Assembly (NCBI RefSeq): GCF_027409185.1
Contig: NC_084462.1
Location: forward strand, 184,688,071 to 184,752,070
Source of the DNA: Cynocephalus volans
Taxonomy: Eukaryota > Chordata > Mammalia > Dermoptera > Cynocephalidae
Reading direction: 5' to 3'
Length of the DNA stretch: 64,000 nucleotides
In this document: positions 34,425 to 45,891 of the stretch, one piece after another
How the letters are laid out: each line of letters opens with the position of its first letter
Numbering within the stretch: the stretch's first letter is position 1
Position numbers and translations under genes: made by a program
The notes under the pieces: generated by a model
Databases searched by the model: none
Seen by the model: the letters and a program-made list of their open reading frames with translations, nothing else
What the model was told of the DNA's origin: nothing

Positions 34425-37400
34425 GAAGAGAATGGAAGAAGATGGCTGATAGTGTTCTCTGGTGCTTGTTCACCCCCCCGAAAAGAGACAAAAACAACCA
34501 ATAAACAACTATATTTTGACCAGAATAACAAGAAATATGCTGCAGAGCACCAGGAAAGTGGTCAAATCCTTGTGGAGCATAGAAGACCAAGATAGCACCA
34601 TGGAGGGCAGAGTAAGGCATCCTGCCTCTGCCTGTGTATGTCTCTGCAGGGACCAGCTTGGAGCCAGGCAGAGAGAAGGTCAGCTAAGGAACCTCAGCTG
34701 TGTCCACTGTCACCGCAAATGCCAGCAATCCCTGCCTCTCTGGGGAGAGGTGCCCAGGCTTCACAGTCTCCAGACCCAGTTTGGTGAGTAGCTGGGAGTG
34801 TGTGCAGCTTCACAGCCTCAGTGGAGAAGCTAAGGCAGAGCAAATCCTACCCTCCAAAACTATGTGGCTATAGCACAGCACCATCTTTGAAGTGAACTCA
34901 CTGCTCATGTGCATCCTGCATGGTTGGCTGGTAGAAACTGACTCCCTATGTCCTGAGGCCCTACCTCCATTCTGCTACATTTACACAGGTGCCTGCATGA
35001 CTGTGGCCCCGTTGGCCGAAAGCCTATGCCAGACAGAAAGACAGACACCAGCATCTGAACTCACAGAGTACTCATCCCTGCCCAGGCAGACCTGCTCAGT
35101 GGGGAAGCCACCAACAAGTGGCAGTCCACCACATTCATGTACATCCACCTGGCACAAGTCCCTGACGCTCTGAGCCTAAAGTGCCCATGCCAGACTGTCA
35201 GCTGGTCCACTGGTAGCTCTGCTTTCCTCTGCATCACTAATGTATACCTGCTCCCTGACTGACAGAAAATGGGCAGCAGATTTGCCTCCCCATGGCAGGC
35301 CTCTACAGAAGTGCCTGGCTGTACCCTTGTAGGCTTGCTCCAACCTCAACAGCTGATCTTGCAGGTCAACATTGTATGGCTGGGCCATATGGCACCTGTG
35401 TATACCTACCCTTTGCCTGATAGTGGGTTGGGCAGCAGCATTGCCTTTACTCAGAGGCCTTTTACTCAGAGGGCCTCTGTGAAGCTTCTGGATACTGCTG
35501 CAATCTTGCAGGCCTGCTCCAGGGTTACGGCTGACCTGGCAGTCCTCCATGGAGCTGCCAGGCCCTGCTGTACCAGGGCATGACCACACCTTGATAAACA
35601 GTGAGGAGGGTGGTGGGTCTGCTCCCACCTCGGGGTTCTTTATGAACGTGATGTGCCCTGCTTCAGCTGTGCATGCCACTTCTTGGCCAGGCAGTGTCAT
35701 CCCTCCTCTGACAGGGTTTTAAAGAGCTGCATGAACTCCCCACCTTGCACCCAGCATACTTGTATCAAGCTTACAAGCTGGTGAGGCAGCAAACCATTCC
35801 CCAGCAGAAAGAACCTCAGAGCTGCATGCCCATACCTGGCATGGCAGACAGGCAATGACTCTATCTCAGAGGGATTATCAACCAGCTGGTTGTCCCTCTC
35901 TGACTGCACGTCGATGTTCCAACAAACAGCCTGGAGTCTCTGACTGAAGAAAGCAGAGCAAATGTTGGCACAAAATTCTGCAGGCCAGGCCACTGAGGCA
36001 TTTGCAGACAGTTCTAGAGAGGACTACCAGCAAAGAAACTGCACCAAGATAACACTGCTGAGTCCACTGAAAACCAAAGCCAGTGCAACATTTCCAATAG
36101 ATACCATATGACCCACATACAGGAATAAGTCATTTGTACATAATCTGCTCCATAAAATTGGGAAAAGCAAGTACTCTATCAGATGCACAGATACCAATGA
36201 AAGGATGCAAAAATCATGAAAAAGATAGCAAAGATGATACCACAGAGGAACATAAAACGTCTACAGGAAGAGATGCCAAAGAAAAGGACAGTTGTGAAAT
36301 ACCTGTAAAAACTTTCCAAGTAGTGATCTTAAGGAAACTCAGTGAGATAGAAGAGAACACAGACTAACAATTCAACAAAATCTGGAAGTCAATTTATGTT
36401 CTGAATGAGAAATTTGTCAAGAGATCAATATCATAAATAAGGACCCAATAGAAATACTGGAGTTGAAGAATTCAACAAATGATGTAAAAAAAAAAATGCA
36501 GTTGAGAACCTCAACAACAGACTAGATGAAGCAGAAGAGAGAATTTCAGACCTTGAAAACAGATCTTCTGAAATTTCCCAGTAAGAGGAAAAAAGAAATA
36601 AGAATGAAAAGGAACGACAAAAGCCCATGAGATGTGTAGGACAGCATTTAGCAAAGAAATGTTGGAATAATAGTTGTTCCAGTGGGAGAAGAAATGGAGA
36701 AAGGCATGGACACCCTATTTAATGAAATAGTAGTTGTAAACTTCCCATGTAGTGGGATAGATGTGGGCATTCGGATTCAGGAGGTTCAAATGTCTTCACT
36801 TAGGTTCAACCCCAAAGATTCTTTGCAAGGCACATCATAATAAAACTGTCAAAAGTTAAAAAGAAAAAGAGAATTGTAAAAGCTGCAAGAGAAAAGCATC
36901 CAGTCACCTACAAAGTATACCCACTAGACTATCAAATGGCTTCTCAACAGAAACCTTGCAAGCCAGGAGAGAATAGGATGATATATTCAAAGTGTTGAAA
37001 GAAAAAAAATGTCAGGCAAGAATGTCTTTTCCAGCAAAACTATCCTTCAGATATGAGGGAGAGATAAAGACCTTCCCAGGCAAGAAAGAAATGAGGGAAT
37101 TCATTACTGTTAGACCAGCCTTATAAGAAATGCTTAAGGGAGTGGTATAACTGAAAGTGAAAAAAACCAATAATTACCATCATGAAAACTTGAAAAAGTA
37201 CAAAACTCACCTGTATAGGTAAATTCACAATTGAAACCCAAACACCCTTGTGAAGTAGTGGTTATATGTAAATCTTTAATCATCTAATATAAAGGTTTAA
37301 AGTTAAAATGGTCAAAAAACAACAGCTAAAATTAGTGACTAAGAAACAAACAAATGATTCAAACATAAATTAAGGCAAGAAAAATATAATTTGTGCATGT

Positions 37401-40400
37401 GTGGGGAAATCTAGAGTATTTTCATGTGACCCAAATTAAGTGGCTATCAGCTTAAAAGAGTTTAGTATAACTGCCAGCCTCCTTACATAGTACTAAATTA
37501 ACCACGTAAAATAAAATTACAGCAGATATGCAAATGAGAAAGAGAAAGTAAGCAAAGATTAGCACCAATCCACAGAGGTAAATAACAAGAGAAAAAGAGA
37601 GGTACTAAGGATCTACAGAACAACTGGAAAACAATTAACAAAATGACAGGAATATATTTCCACATATGAAAAATAACCTTAAATGTACATGAATTATACT
37701 CTCCAATTAAAGATATAGAGTGGGTGATGAATGAAAACAAAACAAGACCCAATGATATACTACCTACAAGAGACTCACCTAAGTATTAGAGTCAAACATA
37801 GACTAAAATTGAAGGGCTGGAAAAAGATATTTCATGTAAATGGAAACCAAAAGTGAGCAGGAGTAGTCACACATATATCAGATAAAATAGACTTTAAATC
37901 AAAAACTGTAGAAGGGACAAAGAAGATCATTATATAATGATAAGGGGACGAATTCAATGAGACATGATAACACTTGTTAATATACATGTACCCAACATTG
38001 GAGCACCAAGATGTATAAAGAAAATATTATTAGACCTAAAGGGAGAGATAGATTGCAATTTAGTAAGTGTAGGGGACTTCAACACCCTGCCTTCAACAAT
38101 GAACAGATCATTTAAAGAGAAAATAAACAAAGAAAATCTGACAATAACTGTACCATAGAACAAATGGACCTTACAGATATTTATAGAACATTCCATATAA
38201 TAGTTGCAGAGTCCACATTTTTCTTAGCTGCACATGGAACATTCTCCAGGATAGATCATATGTTAGGTAACAAAACAAGTCTACACAAATTAAAAAAGAT
38301 AGAGATCATATCAAGTATCTTTTCTGACCACAATGATATAAAACTGGAAATGATCAACAAGAAAAACTTTGGAAATTTTACGAACACATGGAAGTTAAAC
38401 AACCCACTCCTAAACAACCAATGGGCTAATGAAGAAATTAAATTGGAAACTAAAAACTTCCTTGAGATAAATGAGAATGGAAGCACCTCATACCAAAACC
38501 TATGGGACATGGCAAAAGCAGTTCTAAGATGAAAGTCTATTGTAATAAATGCCAACATCAAAAAAGAAGAAAGATTTCTACTATACAACCCAGTGATGCA
38601 TGTAAAGTAGGAAAACAATAACAAACTAAAATGAAAAGTGGCAGAAGGAAATGATTAATGAGAGCAGAAATAAATGAAAAAGACACAATATCAATTAAAA
38701 AGATTGTTTAAGTGAAGAGTTGATTTCTTGAAAAGATGAGCAAGATTAACCAATATTCAGCTAGACTAACCAAAAAAAAAAGACTAAAATCAATAAAATC
38801 AGAAATGAAAAAGGAGATAGTATAACTGATGCCACAGAAATAGAAAGCATCATAGAGACTATTTGAACAATTATATGCCAACAACATTGGTAATATAGTA
38901 AAAATTGATAAATTGCTGCATGTATACCATCTACCAAGATCAAATTATGAAGATATAGAAGATCTGAAATATAAATAATGAGTGAGGAAATCAAATCAGT
39001 ATTCCATCAAACAAAAACTTAGGACCTGATGGCTTCACTGCTGAATTCTACAAAACACTTAAAGAAGAACTAATACCAATTGTCTGCAATTATTTGGAAA
39101 AATCAAGGAGGAGGGAATACTTCTTAACTAATTTTATGAGGTCAGCATCACTCTGATTCTACAAGCTGACAAGGACAAATGACAATGACAAAAAAGAAAA
39201 TTCCTGGCTAATATCACTGATGGACATAGATACAAAAAGTCTCAACATGATACTAGCAAACAGATTCCAACAGCACATTTAAAAGTTCTTTCAATACGAT
39301 CAAGTGGGATTTACCGAAGGGATGCAAGGATGGTTTAACATACACAAAGCGATAAAACTGACACATCACATTGGCAGAAACAAAGACAAAAACCATGTGA
39401 TCATTTCAATTGATGCAGAAATTCATTTGACAAAATTCAACATTCATTTATAATAAAACTCTTAAGAAAGTACATATTGAAGATATGAACTTCAATACAA
39501 TAAAGCCCACATATGACAAACCCACAGGTAACATCATACTGAATGGGGAAAAGCTGAAAGCTTTCCCTCTTAGGTCAGGAACAAGACAAGGATGTTCACT
39601 TTCACCACATCTATTCAACATAGTACTGGAAATCATAGACAGAGCAATTAGACAAGAGAAAAAAATAAAAGTCATCAAAATTGGAAAGGAGGAAGTCATA
39701 CTGTTTGCAGACAACATGATCTTATAACTAGAAAACCCTAAAGACTCCATTAAAAAACTGTTAGAACTAATAAATTAATTCAGTAAATTTGCAGGATACA
39801 AAATCAACCTATGAAAGTCAGTAGCATTTCTATAAACTAGTAGCAAACTATCTGAAAAAGAAATCGAGAAAACAATACCGTTTACAATAATTAAAACAAA
39901 ATTACATGCATAGGAATAAACATAACCAAGGAGGTGAAAGAACTCTACACTGAAAACTATGAAAGTTTGAGGAAAGCAATTGAAGGGGACATAAATAAAT
40001 GGAAAGATATCCCATGTTCATGGATTGGAAGAATTAAAATTAATGAAATGGTCATTGTTCACCGAGTGATCTACAGATATAATGCAATCCCTATCAAATT
40101 ATCAATGACATTCCTCACTGAAATAGAAAATATAATCCTAAAGTTCATATGGAACAAAAAAAGACCCCAATAGCCAAAGCAATCCTGAAAACAACCAAAC
40201 AAAACTAAGGCATCACATGACCTGATATCAAATTATGCTACAAAGCTATAGTAACCAAAACTTTATGGTACTGGCATAAAAATGGGCATATAGACCAATG
40301 GAGCAGAATAGAGAGCCCCCAAATAAATCATGCACATACAGCCAACTGATATTGGAGTAAGGTGCCAAGAATACATATGGAGAAAAAGAAAGTCTCTTTG

Positions 40401-41195
40401 GTGAATGGTGCTGGGAAAACTGGATACCCACCTGTACACGAATGACACTAGACCCCTACCTTTCATTAAATATGAAAGTCAATTCAAAATGGATTAAATA
40501 TTTAAAGTATACAGCCCCAAACTATGAAACTAGTAGAAGAAATCATAGAGGAAGAAATCCATGACAGAGGACTGGCCAAGGATTTTTAAAATAAGCCTTC
40601 CAAAGCACCAGCAGTAAAAGCAAAAGTAGACAAGCAGGATTACATCAGACTAAAAAGCTTTTGCACATCAAAGGAAAGTGTTAGCAGAGTGAATCGACAA
40701 CCTACAGAATGGGAGAAAATATTTTCAAAAGTACATCTGAGAAGGGGTTAATAGCAAGAATATATGAGGAACTTAACAGCAGCAACCAAATAACCCAATA
40801 GAGAAATGGGCAAAGAACTTTAATAGGCATTTCTCAAAAGAAAGACATACAAATGGCCAAGAGGCATATGGAAAAATGCTCAACATCACTAATGGTCAGG
40901 GAAACGCAAATCAAAACCACAATGAGACACCATCTTACTCCGGTTGGAATGGCTACTATCAAAAACAGAGAAGAAAACAATTGTCGGTGAGGATGTGGAG
41001 AAAGGGAGCCCTTGCACACTCTTGGCGGGAGAGGAACCTGCACAGCCCGTATGGAAAACAGTACAGAGGTTCCTCAAAACATTAAAAAGAGAACTACCGG
41101 ATGATCCAGCGATCCTACCGCTGGATTTATACCCAAAGGAAATGAATTCCGTATGTCGAGGAGGTATCCGCACTCTCATGTTCACTGCAGCACAA
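34425..41195 (+). mobile_element. Long L1 LINE (L1-D), nearly full length, inactive
   Basis: The 5' end (AGAAGATGGCTGATAGTG) starts at about 34425. The 5' UTR runs to about 36130, ORF1 lies at 36134-37150 (FQVVILRKLSEIEENTD near 36310), and ORF2 from about 37700 contains endonuclease (VGDFNTLPS, 38060-38110; SRIDHMLG near 38245), reverse transcriptase ([14 protein letters not shown], 39580-39615) and a C-terminal part to about 41195. The catalytic FADD box reads FADN (39705-39716) and many stops break the frames, so it cannot move. The 3' end is truncated where duplication unit 2 begins. It stands head-to-head with the minus-strand L1s at its left. Confidence 0.85.
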
Positions 41196-41199
41196 GGGA

Positions 41200-41530
41200 A
41201 CAACAGATTAGCAGGGGTCATTGGTGGAAAGCCAGGCATCGTCCTGCACGGCTGTCTTCCGGGGTGCCTGACTCCACGAGGCTCCACAGCTTTCACTGTG
41301 TTGGGCTCTCCTACAATTGTAGAAACTGTAGTAATGGAGAGCAACTCAAATGCTCTTCTCTGGAAGGACAATCGATTTCTTCCCATTGCCCACGGAAAAA
41401 AACAGTGTTGCATTGACTTCTCAGCTCATTTCAGCATTCCTGATTCAACTCTGCAAGTGTGGTAGTTTGAATGCTCCTCTGAACTGGTTGCAACACCTTA
41501 GATGAATGTGTTTAGGACGTGTCTGTGTGA
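41200..41530. other. Left edge of tandem duplication unit 2
   Basis: Homologous to 7831-8165 at moderate identity. To its left is L1-D, which has no counterpart left of 7831. No gene. Confidence 0.6.
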
Positions 41531-42183
41531 GAGTCATGGTCACACCGTCTTTTGAGAACAGTCCTTTGATATGTTGTGACTGTGTTCTTCCACATGGCCC
41601 CACCCAACCTCAGTGTCCAGGAAGAGCAAGTGTTGATGGGCAGCCCCGAGGTCAGCTTCAAGACCTCCTTCAGATGCCTCTGCCAGCCCCACTTATGTCC
41701 CGATGGCCAGGGTGTGCTCGGCACCTGGTGGTGTCTGGCGCCGAGTCGCCCTCTGAGAAGTATTTGTTGAACAGAGAAATGGGTGCATCTTCACAGGTCT
41801 TCTCGGTCTTCTGTCCTCTGTGAACATCTCAGGACTCAAGGAACCTCCTCAGGGCCTTTGGGAGGTGGGGCAGGACCCCTGGTAGCAGGAGGTGACCTCT
41901 TCCCGAGGGCAGGAATGAGATAAGGATGGTGTTCTGGACTCTCCCTAAGAGGCAGGGTTTGGAGTAGAAAGAGCCTGAGCTTTGGGGTCAGAAGATATGG
42001 GTTCCAGCCCTGGCCTTATCCCTTTGTGTCTCCCGGTGGTGAGATTTCGGCAGTGTCCCCAGCCCCTTAAGGCATCACGATTGTCAGTCTTACTGTCTAC
42101 TATGCCGGACCATGGTGCCTGAAACACACACTGATGTAGGTGTTGCTGCGAAGGTGTTCTGTATTTGGGGTTCATATCTAGTA
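41531..42183. other. Unassigned intergenic sequence
   Basis: Mixed-composition sequence without recognisable gene, repeat or RNA. Not clearly alignable to unit 1. Confidence 0.4.
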
Positions 42184-42260
42184 GGCTGGCTGTTGGTTCA
42201 GTTGGTTAGAGCTCAGCCTTATAACACCAAGCTCATGGGGTCGGATCCCCAAACTGGCCA
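42184..42260 (+). mobile_element. tRNA-Ile-derived SINE monomer (not a working tRNA)
   Basis: GGCTGGCTGTTGGTTCAGTTGGTTAGAGC is followed by TTATAACACCAAG, GGGGTCGGATCCCC and GGCCA. It follows tRNA-Ile along its whole length, with a TAT anticodon position, box A (TGGTTCAGTTGG) and box B (GGTCGGATCC). The anticodon stem no longer pairs, so it is a SINE or tRNA pseudogene. The same family occurs as a dimer at 61211-61388. Confidence 0.7.
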
Positions 42261-42529
42261 CCGACCCCCCCGAAAGTGTTGGGGTTCGCTTGTAGAGTCA
42301 GCTGATGTAGAGCAGAGCAGATTTCCTTCTGCAATGTGGGTGGACCTCACCCACTCAGTTGAAGGCCGTAAGAGCAAAAACTGCGCTTTCTCAGAGGGGA
42401 GGAATTCTGCCTGGAGCTGCTCCATGAGCTTCTCCCTGTGTTCGGGACCCGCGGCTTGCCCTTTAGGTCTCAGACGTGCCACCGCATTCTTGCCCAACTG
42501 CCCGAGCCAGTTCCTTAGAGGAAATCTCT

Positions 42530-42825
42530 CTCCCCTTCTCTGTCTATATCTGTGTGAGTCTCTGTATCTACCACGTATGTCTACATCACCTGGCTGTAGC
42601 TGTAGGTATAGCGACAGCGACATCTCTAGTCTACCACGTCCGTCTGTCATAGACCTTTACATCCATCGTCTATGCACGTACCATCATCTGTGTGTCTATC
42701 TGCTTGTCACCTACACGCAGCTATGAGTATTGTACGCATCCATCTCCTCATTATCTACGTACGTCTGTCTGTCTGTCATTATTCTATCTACCTACCTACC
42801 ATCTACGTCTATCTATCATCTCCTA
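42530..42825. repeat. Degenerate TCTA/TCTG microsatellite
   Basis: Runs of TCTGTCTGTCTGTC, CTACCTACCTACC and CTATCTATC are mixed with CACGT/ACGTC variants. It is unit 2 specific. Confidence 0.75.
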
Positions 42826-43339
42826 TTGCTCTGCTTTTCTGGAGAACCCTGAGTAATAATCTCCGCAAACTCCGTGAGGGTCGAATCACTGGATGCACGT
42901 TGATTGTGACTATGAGCACATTTTATTCAGGTGGTGGCCAGCACGTTGGTGGCTGTCTCAGTCAGGTTTGCCAGGGGAGGCTGTGATAACAAACAGCCCC
43001 TGGGGAGTAGATTCAGCACATCAGGGGCTTATTTCTCTGTCACTCCTGTGCCTGCTGCAGCTTGCCTGAGCCTCTCCTTTCTGGGATCCAGGACAGGGGA
43101 GTGGGTGTTTTCTGGAACACCCCACCCTTGGGGCAGAGGAGCAGAGCTGCGGTGGACCACGGCACGGGTGCCCACACGCTCATTTGTCTGGCTGAGGCTG
43201 GTGTCAGTGGGTGGAGAGCAGTCCCCTTCAACCAGCAGCGTGGATCTGGGGTGGCCAATGACAGTGGGGAACAGACATCTGACCATCAGGCATCTGCTCA
43301 GTGAGTCCAGACCAGCTGCCTGAGGGCGAAGTGCCCCAT
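42826..43339. other. Intergenic sequence, no gene seen
   Basis: Holds short phrases common in old LTR/DNA repeats (for example CTGGAGAACCCTGAGTAATA and GATAACAAACAGCCCC), too little to name. No coding evidence. Confidence 0.35.
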
Positions 43340-43642
43340 CCCCTGCCCTGCACCTTCCCGGCTCTGTCTCTGTGCCCCTGTAGCTGTCATTTTCCACCTT
43401 CCTGACCCTCCTGAGCCCCCGGCCACCCCTCCCTCCTCCCTTACTGTCCCTTTCAAAGGCCTCTCCCCTCTGCACACATCAGAGTTGAGTTCAGTTCATG
43501 CTGGACTCTTTACTGCAACAGTGTGTCGCTGTTTAAAACCTGTCCTTGCTCCTCTAACTAGTGTCCGACTTTGTTTTTCTCTGAAAAGCCCTCTGTCCAC
43601 CTCTGTCCCTCCCACCTGATCCTCATTCCTGGAACCCGACAT
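43340..43642. other. Duplicated 3' flank, diverged part
   Basis: Matches 10250-10525 with visibly more substitutions than the gene body (shared CAGAGTTGAGTTCA, CTGTTTAAAACCTGTCCTTGCTCC, GACTTTGTTTTTCTCTGAAAAGCCCT-like phrases). The match breaks at about 43642, where unit 2 gained the MaLR-type repeat. Confidence 0.6.
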
Positions 43643-43644
43643 GC

Positions 43645-44150
43645 CTATAGTGGGCTGAATTTTACCCCAGAATGGCTCATGCCCCAAGTCTCAGCCATAC
43701 CTGATCAGTGGGCTATATAGATGAGATTTTGGGTTATGACTTTTGGGGATGTTGAGATGGGATGAACGCATTTTGCATGTGAGGAGGACATGAATATTTG
43801 GGGGCCACAGGGTGAACTGCCACTGGTTGAATTATGTCCCCTACAAATTCATATATTGAAGTCTTAACCCTCTGGACTTCAGCTCATGATCTTATTTGGA
43901 GACAGGGTCTTTAAGGAGGTAAGTTAGAATAGGGTCACTGGGGTGGGCCCTAATCCGTTATGACCAGTGGCTTTATAAATCAATAGGGCTAGGACACAGA
44001 CAGGCACAGAGGGATGACCATGTGAGGACAAGGGGGAGACTGTCATCTACAAGCCAAGGAGAGAGGCCTCAGGAGGAACCAGCCCTGCCAGACCTTGATC
44101 TCGAAGCTCAGCCTGCAGACGGTGAGCAAATGAATGTGTGTGGTTGATGC
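43645..44150 (+). mobile_element. MaLR-type LTR sequence (MLT1-like), unit 2 only
   Basis: The plus strand carries GGTTGAATTATGTCCCCTAC, ATTCATATATTGAAG, GGAGACAGGGTCTTTAAGGA, GGGTGGGCCCTAATCC and ATCTACAAGCCAAGGAGAGA in the order of MLT1-family LTRs (about 43823-44140). The preceding 180 bp look like part of a related element. It has no counterpart in unit 1 (near 10525). Insert borders are approximate. Confidence 0.7.
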
Positions 44151-44280
44151 TGCCCGGTGTGTGGCCTGAGCGGACCCAGAGACCTCACACGCCTCTCAGG
44201 TCTGGCTGGTGTGGGGAGTTCCTCCTGCACACGTCCGCTGCGTGGCTCTGAGCAGGGGCTCGGGGTGGTCACGAGGGCAG

Positions 44281-45807
44281 TCAGTGTAGGCTGTGGGGGT
44301 GGGAGGGGGCTGTGAGCAGGTGCAGGAGCCCCCGATGCATGCTTGGTCCCATCTCTACTGACCCCACGGGTTTTGACTTAGGAAGACTTTTCCCACAGTG
44401 AGGCAGAGAAGTTTTTAAGAGTGATTTATCGTCATTAAAAAAAGAGAAACATTAAAGACAATGAGCTCCAGAAAATGAAAAAGTAGAAACAAAGCTACCA
44501 AAGCTGGAACTGTGGCGTTTCCTTTGAATAATCTCTGGGACATGTCCCCCATAGTCACGGCAGGCGATGGCTTCTCCCCAGCTCGCGCCTTCCTTCCTGA
44601 GTGGAGGTCCTGACGTGGCACCTGCCCAGAACTGTGGTGGGAGGAACGGGACGTGGAGGCCTGTGTCCAGCGTCTGTGGCCAGCCTGCCCCGGGTCGCCA
44701 AGGCCCCGGCTCTCTCCTCAGTCTTCTGGTCTCTGAACCCCTGGTCCAAGCGTGCCACTCGCTCCTGCTGTGGGGGACTCAGGGCCAGATCTCGGCCTCC
44801 AGGACTCTGCCACCACTGCCTGACACGCCACCTCCTCCACGCCCTCCCTGCGTGGCTCCTTGGCCACCTCCTTCCATCGCCCACTGAGGCCGAGCCGCCG
44901 CCTGGGACCATCCCCTTCTCAGACGGTCCCTGCCCTTGTGCCCTCGGGCTCTGCAGTGTCCCTGTGGCCCAGGCCCTTGTCCGATTGTCCCGGGCTGGCC
45001 CTCGTCTCCCTCAGTGTAGTCAGAGTTGCGGGTCATCTGTCCCCGTGGGAAGAATGCACCTCTGGGAACCCAGCGGGGTGGGCAGGGCGGGCCAGGAGGA
45101 GGTGCCGGCACACGGAGACCCCGGCGTGGAGGCTCCTTCCCGGGAGCCAGAGGAAGATGTTCTCTGCTTGAAGTGAAAACAAGCCTGTTCCTCCAGCCAG
45201 GGCTTCATAGAGGGGCCCAGGATGGAGCCTGGCTGGGCGAGGGCTGGACGAGGGTGATCGAGTGAGTGTCAGCAGCACTTCCAGAAGCTTCCCTGGTGGC
45301 TTCCCAGCCCTGGTGGCAGATGTTCCCACTCAGTGATTGAAACGATGAGTCTGTCTTGGAAACCCTGCATTCAGGAGGCCGGTGTGCACGGGGTCAGCTC
45401 AAGGCTGGTGCCTGCCCCGGTGGACACCCGGGAATGCCGGCCTGGCCTCCTCCCTGGTGACGGCACCCAGCTGACCCCAGGGCAGGGCTGTCCTGGTGAG
45501 GGGACACACAGTCCTGGTGGCCTCTGGCCGGCACCATGGCAGCTGCCGTGGAGGGTCCAGCAGGCGTCCAGGCAGCTGAGGTTTGGGGTAGAACCTACCA
45601 CCCTCAGGGTTCTCCAAAGGGGGAAGGGTCAGGGGGCCGCAGGGTCAGAGGGTGGGGTGCCAGCTTGGGGCGGCGGCGAGACCGGAGAGCTGTGGGGTTA
45701 GAAGGTGGATGTCAGAGGTCAGGGTGCCCTGAGCAGCAGGCTGAGCCGCAGGCTGGATGGGGTCCTGGATGGGGAGGGGGCCCTGGACGTCCTCTCTGGA
45801 TGGTGCT
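44281..45807 (-). other. 3' flank and membrane 3' UTR of the upstream IGHG gene
   Basis: Nearly identical to 10540-12049. No coding sequence. Differs at the expected membrane poly(A) hexamer (GATAAA here). Confidence 0.65.
44425..44430 (-). promoter_or_regulatory. Altered membrane poly(A) hexamer (GATAAA)
   Basis: At the place of the AATAAA of the downstream gene (10667-10672) the minus strand reads GATAAA. GATAAA is a known weak variant of the hexamer. No closer AATAAA or ATTAAA is seen on this strand nearby. Confidence 0.5.
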
Positions 45808-45891
45808 CTAAGCCCCCTGCCCGATCATGTTCCTGTAGTCGGGGACGATGGTATGCTTCAGCTCCACGACCGAGGAGAAGATCCACTTCAC
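45808..45891 (-). CDS. IGHG: IGHG upstream copy, M2 exon (cytoplasmic tail)
   Basis: Begins after CTGCAG and reads [30 protein letters not shown]. Same protein as the downstream copy, with the tail tyrosine motif. Confidence 0.95.
   Translation of the reverse strand: MKWIFSSVVELKHTIVPDYRNMIGQGA

Noticed and set aside
34425-41195. An active L1
   Set aside because: Many stops and frameshifts, FADN instead of FADD in the reverse transcriptase, and a truncated 3' end.
42184-42260. Functional tRNA-Ile(TAT) gene
   Set aside because: The anticodon stem and part of the acceptor stem do not pair, there is no intron as expected for tRNA-Ile(TAT), and the same family occurs as a SINE dimer.
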